Translations under genes and position numbers: made by a program
Notes under the pieces: model-generated
What the model saw: only the letters and a program-made list of their open reading frames with translations
Databases searched by the model: none
Told to the model about the DNA's origin: nothing
Part shown: piece by piece, positions 33,001 through 43,548 of the stretch
Layout: each line of letters starts with the position of its first letter
Position numbering within the stretch: position 1 is the first letter of the stretch
Origin: Anthoceros angustus
Lineage: Eukaryota > Streptophyta > Anthocerotopsida > Anthocerotales > Anthocerotaceae
NCBI GenBank assembly: GCA_010909165.1
Contig: MU008177.1
Coordinates: 186,001 to 250,000, forward strand
Reading direction: 5' to 3'
DNA length: 64,000 bases

Positions 33001-36000
33001 TGAGCCGGTGGCATGCCCTAGGACTTCGCGCCTCGCCTCCCCCTTCTCCTCTTGCCCCTCTTCCCCATCACCAGGTTACCTCACCGCCTTGTCGGCCATC
33101 GTCGAGTTCCTGTTCACTTTGTCGCGGTTATCGGTTGTGCATGCAGTGACTCGGTTGGCCTTCCTCGACCATGGTTTGGGACGTTGACTTTGAGGATTTG
33201 GGTTTCGCTTAAGCTCGAACAACGCCGCCAATCCGGGCCGGATGTCCGTGCCCATAACGCCGCCGGAAGGAGGAGGAGATTGGGGGCCCATCGACAGGCT
33301 TGCGCCCACGCCGAGAGGAGAAATCTTGGAAGCCGGAAAATGGTCCACAAGGGACTTGGCGCGAGGCGAGCGGCCTGGATGGAAGCACGGCGCGGATGGT
33401 GGAAGCGGCAAGTGAGGTGGGCGCGGTCGTGGAGAAAGCCGATTCCAAGTGAGAGGGTGGATGCCCATGGCGTGGAGCGGAAGCGGCGGCGAGGTGGAGG
33501 TGCCGGAGGAGAACCTTCATACAGAGTGGAGTCTGCTGCAAGAGGCGGGCGATGCTCGGCCAGCGGAAGTGGAGTGGTGTCTCCAGTGGGGAGCTAACGC
33601 CAATTCTGCAGGAGAGATTCCAAAGTCGGAGGAGGGATCCGCGGCGGCGACATCCGGAGGAACGAGGACATTGGCCTTAGTCTGGAGCTTGAGGGCATGT
33701 CCAACTTGAGGAGCATGGTGGTGGTGCACAAGAGGGTGACCGTGGCCGAGAGAGATGGCATACGTTTGTGGACCTTCGCTCGGTGGCGGACAACCCCAAC
33801 AACGTGGCGGGAGGGAGCCTTTGGAGGAGGAGACTCCTGCGGTGGGAGTGGAGACCTGCTGGTGGACGCGGTTGCGGAGGAGGGCCAAGGAGCGCATGCC
33901 TATGATGGTGAGGAGGTGAGCGAGGAGGACACCGGCGAGGATGGGGAGAGCGGGAGCGAGGAGGAAGATGTGGAGATGGCGGATGCCGAGGTCGAGGAAG
34001 ACATGCCGACTACATTGCCAGACATGAAATTGGAGAATTGAGAGCACCGGCCGGTAAGCCATTAGACGATGTCATAGCCGTGTTGTCAGCTACATGGGCG
34101 TGGTGGCGTGTACATGGCATGAGCCGGTTGCGATGGAGGGTGGATAGAGAATGAGGAGGAGGATGAAGAGTCGTCCGATGAGGAAGGACGAGTGAGGAAG
34201 GCCTTCCACCAGCGTGTGTTGGAGCTAGTGTGTGCAAAATGGAGTGATGGTGCCATGGTCGAGCCACGAAAGTTTGAGAAAGACCGGTGAGGAAGGTAGA
34301 GTATGAGTTTGCAAGTATAGAGCGAGGATATTGTGGCCAGTTTGCGGTGCATCGCGGACAAGGAACCACAATGTGGGCAAGAAGGTGCGGCAAGCACAGT
34401 TACATGGAGGGAGAAGGGAAGGATGCAAAATGGTTGCATCCGCCTAATGTGAGCACGAAGGCATGGAGAAAGGCGTGCGGCAAGTGGTGACGCGCATGGG
34501 GTGTGTGGCCAACACCACGAAAGCCGCAACGTCGGCAAGAATTGCGGCACGAGCATGGGGATCCCTTTGGTCCAGGGAGCAAAGGAGTTCGAGAAACGGT
34601 ATGTCCAACGCGGGAGGAGCGCAACCTGGATGAGTTGAAGTGGGCAGCAAGGCATGGATTGGACAAAGATGCCGAGTAATCTTGGAGTGGTAAAATAGTC
34701 GTTGACGGTTAATGGAATGCTTGGTTGTGATATGTAGGTTTCGCTATGTAGGTTTCGCTATGTAGGACGTGAGTAAGTGATGCGTGTGCATGACGCAGGA
34801 AGAAGGGAAGGAAAACGGTGGAAGGTGAAGGCCCGGTCGTGAAGGAAGGCATGAACCCGGTGGAGAGAAGGAAGATGGAGGGGAAGGTGCCAAGCAGGGG
34901 CGTCACGTCAAGTGATGCCGAGGCAACGTGGATGGTGGGGATCCCGGAGGTGTGATGGCGGTGCCACCGACAAGGCGTATCACACGATCCGTGTCAAAAG
35001 CGTGAGTAGGGTGGCAACCCGATAGAGATTGAATGCTATTCGTTTGCCGTCTGTAATTGTGGAAGTGGTGATTTGGCAGCCTATGGGGCCGAGTGAAGGG
35101 CTAGCCATTGAGGCTAGTGGGTCGAATGCCGCCCACGGTGGACCACACCAGGGGAACGAGGAGGTCGAGCGAAGAGGGTCAAGCAAAAGACAACGGTGTT
35201 GAAGCCGCAAGAGGAGTCCGAGTCGGACGGTGGCGAAGGGGTGTAGGCGCAAGTGACATAGGAATGGTTGGTACCATCTGGGTAGGGGGCCGTTTGTGGA
35301 GGGGAATGTAAATGGTCGAGATGTTTTCTGGACGATGGAGTCGCGGTGCATGGGTGGACCGGTGATGGTCAATTAGCAACAAACAAGAGGGAATTGGTGC
35401 CACCTTTGTAGCCTAGCATTGACATGGGTCTAATTGTGAAAGTGGTTATAGAGGTCATTTGGATAGGTGTAGGAAGATGTGGAGGAACCACGAAACCATT
35501 GGTGTTGGTCCAAGAGTCACCAAGTGACGCCGCGATTCGAGGCACATGTTGGTGGTGCACGACATATGCCCATATCACGTGGAGTTCGTATTGCATCGTG
35601 GAAACAAAGTGCAAGGGATAGAGGACGATTGAAGTGTCCAAAAATTTGATTTAAATTGTCAATAAAATCAAACACTTAGATATGTAAGGTATGAGAGTGA
35701 CGTAAGGGTTAGCACATATATATTATTATATAAACAAGTCTTGATGCCTATATACGTGCATACATCGTATACAAAGAGGCTGTAAATACACTAATATAAT
35801 AGAAGTATAACGGATGGATGTGTACATATAAAGCGTACACATACTTATGTCTTGAAGCCTACAAACATATATATGTATATTGAGTATATGCAAAGGAGGT
35901 AAAAGGAAGGAAGAAAGAGGCGGAGAGTCATTGTAACAAGCAAGTTGAAAGAGGAATAGTGGAAGAGTATAAAATGGTGATAGGGGAGGTCCTTCTCACA

Positions 36001-36059
36001 TGAAGGAGGAGGAGAAGTGAAAGAGTATAAAAGGGTGTGATAAGGGGCAATAAATAGGA
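33001..36059. other. CACTA interior, right part, no recognised gene
   Basis: Plus-strand frames between 33.05 and 34.04 kb are open for 100-180 codons. One ends in an acidic segment ('SEEDTGEDGESGSEEEDVEM'), but none shows a known family signature. The stretch from 35.64 to 36.06 kb is AT-rich. It may hold the remains of a second element gene. The evidence is too weak to annotate a CDS. Confidence 0.4.
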
Positions 36060-36446
36060 GGGTGAGGGAGAGGAGAGAGACCAAGTATTGTGTTAAGATG
36101 GGGTGAGAAGTGGATAAGAAAAGGACACCTTGAACACCAAGCCACCATAAAGTGTTGCAATATTGAAGTGGTACATGAAGTGAGAGACCAAGCATTGTGT
36201 TAGGATGGTGGGAGAAGGAAGAGAAAGAATGGACCAACTTAACACCAAGCCATCAAACCATCTGGAAGTTGGAAGTGGAAATTATTAACAATGCTTGTGA
36301 GAGGGGTGTACCCGGAAGGGGAGGGGAAGAGATAGTGTCGTTCGTGTTAAGATGGGGTGCACCAAACGGGAGAACTAACAAACTTAATACCAACCCTCCA
36401 AAACATGTTGCAATGTGGAAGTGTAACAAAAAATTGCAACATCCAC
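36060..36446. promoter_or_regulatory. CACTA right subterminal repeat region
   Basis: Repeated 'gtgttaagatggggtg', 'acaccaagccacca/atca', 'tgttgcaat' and 'gtgtaacaaa' motifs. These mirror the left subterminal region in inverted orientation. Confidence 0.8.
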
Positions 36447-36476
36447 TGTAACATAGGGTGCCCTTTTCTAGTAGGG
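36447..36476 (-). repeat. CACTA right terminal inverted repeat
   Basis: Reverse complement of 14,941-14,970 with no mismatch. Followed by the target-site duplication ATA at 36,477-36,479. Confidence 0.95.
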
Positions 36477-36693
36477 ATAGAGCTTGTCTGTGTCTTGTTG
36501 CGCTGTGCAAGAAAGCGGCCAACCACTAAATGTGGCTTGGGAGCCTGGTAGAAGTAATCACTATTCCTTTGCGCCTGACTCAGGGAACGCGATTGCTAGC
36601 CAGAGTTGCGTCTCGGCATCCTCAAAGATTCAACTAGAATTGTGCACCGAGCTCTCTGTTAGTTGTGCAGCGGAAACTAGTTTGGTAGGCTAG

Positions 36694-37254
36694 TGTCGCA
36701 CGAGGTAAGCACTTGAATTCATGTAAGCACTTCCTCAACAAACAACCAAGCAAAACAAATCTAATATGCAAGTAAAGGTGCAAACCAATGAACAATAGGA
36801 GGGAGTAGCTCGCACGTCGTGGCACAAATACACATTTCCCACGAGAACAACACGCAAATTCCTCACACATCGCTCTCGGAGTCCTAGCTTTGGCCTCCTC
36901 ACAACACTCTTGCATTGCACATCTAGAGGACAAGCTATGATATGAACTTGTCCTCCGTGAAAGGGTCTATATATACTAGCCCTTGGCATCGTCATATTCC
37001 TAAGATATCCTATTGGCATCAGAATATGCCGGAAATATCCTAAGAATACACTATAATATGCAAGGAATATGCTTAAGCATATTACTTGAGCTTATCCACT
37101 TAGCTATTTCTAATCATGTTAATTAACACTAATAAATGCTTAATTAACATAAGTATTTTAGATTAATTAACACTAATTACTTACTTGAAGATAAGTAATT
37201 ATATTAATTAATGCTAATCAAACACTAAACCCAAGTGCAAATATTAGTATCACA
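36694..37254 (-). repeat. Complete LTR, 561 bp (candidate 5' LTR of the methyltransferase retroelement)
   Basis: On the minus strand it starts TGTGATACTAATATTTGC (37,254) and ends CTTACCTCGTGCGACA (36,694), so it has the usual TG...CA ends. Both ends match LTR pieces at 9,315-9,662 and 9,668-9,762 in the same orientation. TAG flanks both sides (36,691-36,693 and 37,255-37,257). That is shorter than a usual 4-6 bp duplication, so a solo LTR is possible. No clear tRNA primer-binding site is visible next to it on the gag side. Confidence 0.75.
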
Positions 37255-37266
37255 TAGCGTAACATT

Positions 37267-37780
37267 GGGAATTCCAGTAGATGGATGTTTGCACAACCTT
37301 TTTATATGGCATCCTTGACGAGGATTTGTAGGACATTTGAGTAGCTGGAGAATCGCACACCCGCGATTATGTTTGTTTACTTATCAAATGCTTGTATGAA
37401 TTAAAGCAAAGTGCAGAAAGATGATACTTAAGCGATGTGATAAGGCCATCTAAGTACTTGGTTTTTGACAGTGCAAGGCTGTCCAATGTTTATGTTTTCC
37501 AAGATGGGTCCTCCTTTGTTATTCTCGCTCTCTACGTTGATGACCTTATCCTTGCTGCTAACAGCTCAACCTTGTTCATACATGTCAAGGGTATGTTACA
37601 TCAGACTTTTGAGATGACAAATAGTGGGGACCTGCAATTCTATCTAAGCATCCAGATCTTACGAGTCAGATATGAAGGCCTGCTAATTATTCATCAACAT
37701 AAATATATTGCTAAGATTTTTACAAGTTTGACATGGCACATTTCATCCGCTTCTACTCTAGGAGTCAGGAGTTAAGCTTA
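37267..37780 (+). pseudogene. Ty1/copia reverse transcriptase fragment
   Basis: The plus strand shows copia RT landmarks in order. These are 'MDVCTTFLYGILDEDL' (~37,282), 'YVCLLIKCLYELKQSAERWY' (~37,360-37,420), the catalytic box 'LALYVDDLILAA' (~37,525-37,560), and 'FEMTNSGDLQFYLSIQI' (~37,610-37,660). It has stops at ~37,330 and 37,345 and a frame change near 37,430. No integrase, gag or LTR of its own is seen. It abuts the LTR at 37,254 on one side and the satellite array on the other. Confidence 0.85.
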
Positions 37781-37859
37781 CCCGCTATGAATCTCCGCTA
37801 TTAAAGTCGATAAGTCGACATGCAGGATATTCCATATCGATATGAAGCGTTATGCTTGC

Positions 37860-39770
37860 GTCACAAATATGACTGCCATACAATGGCGCCGCGTACCGAC
37901 ATTGGCGCCCAACGCCCGACATTGACTTGCCATACAATGGCGCCTAACGCAAAATAATAATGGCGCCTATCGCCAGTGAACGCCCAATTATCCATAGTTG
38001 GGCGTTAATGGCGCCCAAATAACGCTCAACAATGGCGTCCAACGCCCAACTATGGCGCCCAATTATCGCCCAACAATGGCCCCCAATTAATGCCCAACAA
38101 TGGCCCCCAACGCCCAACTATGGCGCCCAACGCCCGACAATGGCTGGCCATCCAATGGCGCCCAACGCCCGACAATGGCTGGCCATACAATGGCGCCCAA
38201 CGCCCAAAAATCGCTGCCACCTACCAATGGCTCCCCGCCACCCTCCCGCCTCCTCCCGCCCGCCACCGACAATCGTTGGCCCAACAATCGATGGCCACCG
38301 CCCATGGCTCCTCGCCGCCACCTCCCGCCTCCTCCCCCCCGCCACCCTCCCCTACCAAAAACTCCCTCCATCCCCTTCCCAATGGCTAACGCCGACAATG
38401 GACGCTAATCGCGCCTAACGCCCAACAATGGCGCTGACACCCGCCAGCTCGCCAATGGCTCCCCGCCCGCCACCCTCCCGCCTCCTCCCCGCTACCCCGC
38501 CCGCCTCCTCCCGCCGCCACCCCGCCCGCCTCCCGCCCGCCACCCCGCCCGCCTCCTCACCGCCACCCCTGCCCCCACCAAAACTCTCCTCCATCCCCTT
38601 TCCAATGGCGCCTAACGACAATGGCTGGCCATACAATGGCGCCTAATGCCCACAATGGTCTGGCCCGACAATGGCTGGCCATACAATGGCGCCCAACGCC
38701 CGGCAAAGGTTGGCCCAACAATCAAGTAGCTAGCCCGCCAATGGCTCCCCACCGCTACCCCTCGCCTCCTGCCGCCACCTCCCTCCACCAAAACTCTCCT
38801 CCATCCCCTTCACAATGGCGCCCAATGCCCGAGAATGCCATACAATGGCGCCTAACGCCGACAATGCCCGACAATGGCCACCGCCAATGGCTCGCTTGCC
38901 ACCCTCCCGCCTCCTCCTCGCCACCCTCCCGCCTCCTCCGCCACCCTCCCCACCAAAACTCTCCTCCATCCCCTTCTCACCGGGCGCCTAACGCCCGACA
39001 ATGGCTAGCCATACAATGGCGCCTAATGCCCGACAATGGCTGGCCCGACAATGGCTGGCCCGACAATCGCTAGCTAGCCAATGGCTCCCCACCGCTACCC
39101 CTCCGCCTCCTCCCGCCACCTCCCTCCACCAAAACTCTCCTCCATCCCCTTCACAATGGCCCAATGCCCGGGAATGGCCATACAATGGCGCCCAACGCCG
39201 ACAATTGCTGGCCCGACAATCGTTGGCCCAACAATGGCCAGCCTAATCCCCGCTTGCCACCCTCCCGCCTCCTCCTCGCCACCCTCCCCACGCCTCCTCC
39301 TCCCCTCGCCACCTCCCCACCAAAACTCTCCTCCATCCCCTTCTCACTTGGCCTGGACAATGGCTAGCCATACAATGGCGCCCAATGCCCGGCACAATGG
39401 GCCGACAATGGCTGGCCCGACAATCGTTGGCCCAACAATCGCTAGCTAGCCCGCCATCGGTGGCCAGCCATCGGTGGCCAGCACAATGGCTCCTCGCCAC
39501 CCCTCGCCTCCTCCCCGGCTTGCAACCCTCCCCTACCAAAAACTCTCCTCCATCCCCTTCTCAATGGCGCCTAACGCCGACAATGGCTAGCCATACAATG
39601 GCGCCCAATGCCCACAATGGTCAGCCCGACAATCGTTGGCCCAACAATCGTGGCCACCGCCAATGGCTCCTCGCCACCCCTTCCGCCTCCTCCCTTTGCC
39701 ACCCTCCCCTACCAAAAACTCTCCTCCATCCCCTTCCAATGGCGGCCAACGCCGGGCGGTCCAGTGCTGG
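37860..39770. repeat. CAATGG / C-rich composite satellite array, right part
   Basis: Same monomers and same orientation as 5,666-9,313, with about eight C-rich blocks ending 'accaaaactctcctccatcc'. The first ~350 bases have CAATGG/CATTGG monomers ('gccatacaatggcgccta', 'gcccaactatggcgccca') without pyrimidine blocks. The array ends near 39,770 in GC-rich sequence leading into the non-LTR element. Confidence 0.9.
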
Positions 39771-39899
39771 CTGTCCGGGACGGCGGGGGCCCCATGGAGG
39801 TAGGGTGTGCGGAGGTAGGTGGCGGTGGCCGAGTCGAACAGCAAGTAGGTGGCCCGATTGCCTACGGCTCAGGCGGGCCAGGCTGTGGCTGACCCGAGT

Positions 39900-42830
39900 G
39901 CACACCGCCGGTGTGCCACCGTGGTGCGGTCGATGCGTGTGTTGCAATGGTGGCGGTGGGAATTTATTTTTCCTGGATTTTGTTGAGTTTCTTTCCGGTA
40001 GCTGGGGGATTTCCTACCCCCAGCTTTTGGTTGCGAGTTGCACGTGCGGGCGCTAGTTTGGTGGGTCGGCAGTGGTTCTGTGGGTTGCAGTCCCTCTAGG
40101 CAGAGCACAACAGGACACGGAGTGTCCTGTTGTGCTCAACTTTGCTATGGTGTCAAGAGGGTGAAAACCCACATTGGGCACATGCATAAAGATTTCGACC
40201 AGACTACTTGGGCTGCCCAAGTGCACATTGCGACCTCCTCAGTTACTCGGTGCGAGGCGTCGATGTCGTCCTCCTTTGGGGTGCTCTCTCTTCCACAGGA
40301 ATGGTGCGGGTCGGTGGATCACATCCTTGGGATGTTTGAAACCCGCTTTCCATGCATGCGCATCTTCCAGCTTCCCGCCACCTTCATGATGATGCACGTT
40401 TGGCGTTCCGTCTTCCTTGGATCGCCTTGCGCCGATCCCGTGACGAGTTAGCTGCTCACCTTCTCCCCGATCGCCTTGATTGTACTAGGGGTGGGGCTTC
40501 TGGACATCGGTTGCAAGCCGTCTTGGCGCTTTGGTGGTGTGGGCATCCTCCGTGAGGAGGCTGCGTGCTACCAAGGCTCAGGCGGAATCCGCATGTAGCT
40601 TGGAAGGTCCGGGTAATGCAACAAACTGCGTCGTTGCAAGTTTCTTGGGCAAGTGTATACTCGCTGCCAGGCTCTTGACCCCTCCCCAGCCCCGCAAGAG
40701 ACCATTGTTGCCCTCCGTGCCCTCCATCCAGCACCCAAGGATGCCATCCCGCCAGACATATCCGACTATGTCCCGGATGATCCCTTCTCCCTAGATCGGG
40801 TAGCTTTTGCTCTGGCACTCTCTACGACCCCATGTCTTTCATTTGCCGAGTTGTCAGGAATGGTGTTTGAACAACTCAAGGACCTTTTTCTCCTCGAAGA
40901 TCCATCTAGTGGCTTCCCAAAGCTCTTTTCTCTGGCCGCTGTGGTGGCTCGGGGTGAGACGCCTTACCGGATTTCCCATGTTCTTGCAGCTAGCAGGCTT
41001 GTCACTATGGACAAGTGCCCGATGCGCCCACTGCGGTCGGGAAGCCTTCATGCGGCTTCTCGCACTATTGCCCGCCCGTGCCGCTCCTTCTCCGGCACCT
41101 CAACCCCCCTTCAATTTGGCATTGCCACTCCGGGGGGCTGTAAGTCTGTGGTGCTTGGAGTGAAGGCATGCCTTGATACCCACCTGGAGTGGGTGGTCTT
41201 ACAGGTTGATGTCGAGGACGCCTTCAATACCATTTCTAGGAGCGTCATCTTCAAGGAGCTTAGGGATGCTAGCGGCGTCCTGGGGAGCCTTATACTTTTT
41301 GTCCGGTGCTTCTACGGGAGGTCCTCCAACCTCTACTACCAGCACAAGAATGTCTCTTCAGAGTTCTTGTCTCTGTCTTGAATCGTCGGTACCGTGCAAG
41401 CGACCCCAGGCGGTGCTCTCGCCATTGCTCTATAGGGCCCTATCTAGGCCTTAGCGCGCCGACCGTGTCTTCACCGGCACGATCTCTCACATGGTCGGGC
41501 CTGGGGACAGAGTCAAGGAGGCCTTTGAGCTCTTCTATCATGAGCTTTCTTTGGTGGGCTTGAAGATCAAGCTGTCCAAGTCCTGCGTCTGGTCTCCGTC
41601 GGGGATTTTACCTACTTTGCAGTTTCCTGCTGGGGAGATTGCTCCGGCATTGGGACTGCGGATTCTAGGGGTCCCTTCGGTTCCCTCTGACTCATCGGAG
41701 CTCTCGGACTGATCTCGCAGGACCTCTCCCATGTCGAGGACCTCCCTGTCAGGAGGATACATAGGTAGCCTTTGGAATTCTTTTCTCTGCTTTTGCTAGG
41801 CGCCACAGTTACCTCATCCGACGCCCCGCCTGGCCTCGACCTTTTGTCCCACGGCGCTTGATAGGAAGATTGCTCGACATTTATTACTGATGGTTTCAGG
41901 GGGTTGTAGGCATTCCTGCTCGAGAAGCAGCTCGGCCAGGCTTTCCAGTCTGTCCTCCAGGACCCCTCCATCCCCAAGTCCACAAGAGCGCTCCTCTTGT
42001 TCGAAGGGAGATGTTGGCTACTGGCCCGCCCATGCATACGGGGTTTTCACATCGCACCAACCACCTTCACTATTACGATGTGATTCCATCTTGGCCTCGC
42101 CCACTGCGGGCTTTGCTCCTTACTTGCAGTGCGGCTCGCCTCGATGATTCTCACACTTGCTCGCCGTCCCCGTGGGTCATCGACTGCACTCACGACGCCA
42201 TCCGCGATGTCATGTTCGGCCATCGTCATGAAAGGCTACACGCTTGAGGGAGCCGGTGTATACTCCGCACATGTCGCTCAATCGTGGCGACTGCACCTTG
42301 TCCATGGCGCAGTTTCGGCGTATGGTGGTTACCGATCCTACACGAGACACCATCTCCGCCAGTCATCACTAACCTGTGTTGGGTCGCACGGAGCAAAGGT
42401 GACTCTCAAGGTCCGCAAATATAGTGTGATGCAAGTGGGCCACCTCTTGATTCCGCCACACTAGAAACGATGGGTAATGGTCGAGGACTTTGACAAATTT
42501 GTCAAGTCCCATGCCAAAGCTTACCATGCAGACATGGTGCGGGCCGTCCTCTCAGATTTCACACTACTTCCAACAACGGGTTTCAATCGCCTTCAACGGC
42601 GCCTCAGCGATCCTCCACAAGGCGGTGGCAGTGGGTGACGCATCTTCCTCTACCTCCGTGGTTTGCAGCCGCTTATTCTTCCCGCATGACATTGTGGTGT
42701 GAGGTGACTTTAAGTAGGGAGCTCAGTTGCTCCTCTCCACCTCGACCCCCTGGTCCCCTTTGATTGCCCCCTTCTGGATGGGCTTTTCCTATCGTTTTTT
42801 CACCTCAATAAAAACCTTTCCATTTGCATG
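39900..42830 (+). pseudogene. Non-LTR (LINE-type) retrotransposon remnant
   Basis: An N-terminal zinc-finger-like segment ('CAQLCYGVKRVKTHIGHMHK', ~40,133-40,195) is followed after frame changes by an RT domain at ~40,653-41,381. It contains 'GIATPGGCKSVVLGVKACLD' and RT motif A 'VLQVDVEDAFNTISR' (~41,195-41,240). Downstream, 'MVGPGDRVKEAFELFYHELS' followed by 'LKIKLSKSCVWSPSG' (~41,491-41,600) is the region after the catalytic YxDD box. The box itself is not recognisable ('FTGTISHMVGPG'), so RT is dead. Frames to ~42.7 kb are degraded. An 'aataaaaacc' segment at ~42,807 may mark the 3' end. Confidence 0.7.
40103..40137. repeat. Perfect 16-bp stem, 3-base loop hairpin
   Basis: gagcacaacaggacac (40,103-40,118), loop gga, then gtgtcctgttgtgctc (40,122-40,137), fully self-complementary. 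It lies just upstream of the zinc-finger-like segment of the LINE remnant. Confidence 0.95.
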
Positions 42831-42839
42831 ATTCGTGTC

Positions 42840-43050
42840 TTTAAAGTGTAGTATGGGCATGAGGTTTGTTTGAGGGAAAACGCTGGAGATTATTACTTTA
42901 TATTGTTATTGGGTAGGTACCTAATATTTTCCCCATGACTTAAGGTGTCAAAACATTACCATTAGGTGTATATTATGGGGCAAGTAATTTGCATGATGGG
43001 TGTGTACAGTGTAGGATGGGCATGAGGTTTGTTGAGGGGTTGAGGGAAAA
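42840..43050. repeat. Dispersed repeat, partner 2,380-2,610
   Basis: Shares ttgcatgatgggtgtg and gtaggatgggcatgaggttt with the left part of the window. It lies between the LINE remnant and the 5' flank of the PUX10-like gene. Confidence 0.7.
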
Positions 43051-43548
43051 GAGGCCGGCAGTCGAATTGGGAAAGAAATCCCACGTTCCTTGGCTCGGTT
43101 TGCGCTGTGGTTGCTTTGTCCTTGTCCTGCAGAGTGCGCATTGCGGTGCGATTGCTTTACCCGCTCCACACCCTGGGGTCTCTAGGGTTTGAGTCTGCAG
43201 GCGAGCACGCTCGGCCTCAGGAGGCGCCGTTGCTGGGGAGCAGGCTCGGTTTTATCAAGCACAAAGATCGGTGAGCCATGAAGCTGCACTTTGCATTTTC
43301 TGCGAGCTGTTGTGCTAATTTGCTGCTCAGCTCTGCAATTGTGCTTGTCGAGGGTTTGCGGCAGTGCTTTTGTAGCTCGGTTTGAAAGGGTGCTGAATTG
43401 CTCCTGCTCTCGCAGCGTGCGCAGACCGGATGAGCGAGAGCATCCAGATATGTGGAGATTCTCATGAGCAAGGGCGAGCGTGCGGGGGACGCGGGTAGGA
43501 GGGAGTAGGGGTTGAAGGTGGTTTGGCGGTGCGAGAGGGGGGCCAGAC

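Larger units (their letters stand above)
14941..36476 (-). mobile_element. Giant CACTA (En/Spm)-type DNA transposon, 21.5 kb
   Basis: Perfect 30-bp terminal inverted repeats (14,941-14,970 and 36,447-36,476) begin CCCTACTAGAAAAGGGCACC and are flanked on both sides by ATA (14,938-14,940 and 36,477-36,479), a 3-bp target-site duplication. Subterminal regions carry repeated TGTTGCAA and GTAACACTTTTGG motifs in both orientations, as in CACTA elements. Fragments of TNP2 transposase, DUF4218 and DUF4216 lie on the minus strand in the expected order. The first five bases are CCCTA rather than the canonical CACTA. The interior contains three families of large internal duplications (about 17.7-22.3, 23.3-26.7 and 27.2-31.4 kb). 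Coding parts are broken by many small indels, so the element is non-autonomous as written. Confidence 0.9.

Noticed and set aside
33449-34041. Acidic plus-strand frames as a second CACTA gene
   Set aside because: No similarity to TNPA-type proteins can be shown by eye, and the frames overlap each other on both strands.
36480-36690. Upstream part of the copia RT reading into 'AETSLVG' before the LTR
   Set aside because: Only a handful of residues fit; the same stretch is equally explained as leader of the minus-strand retroelement.
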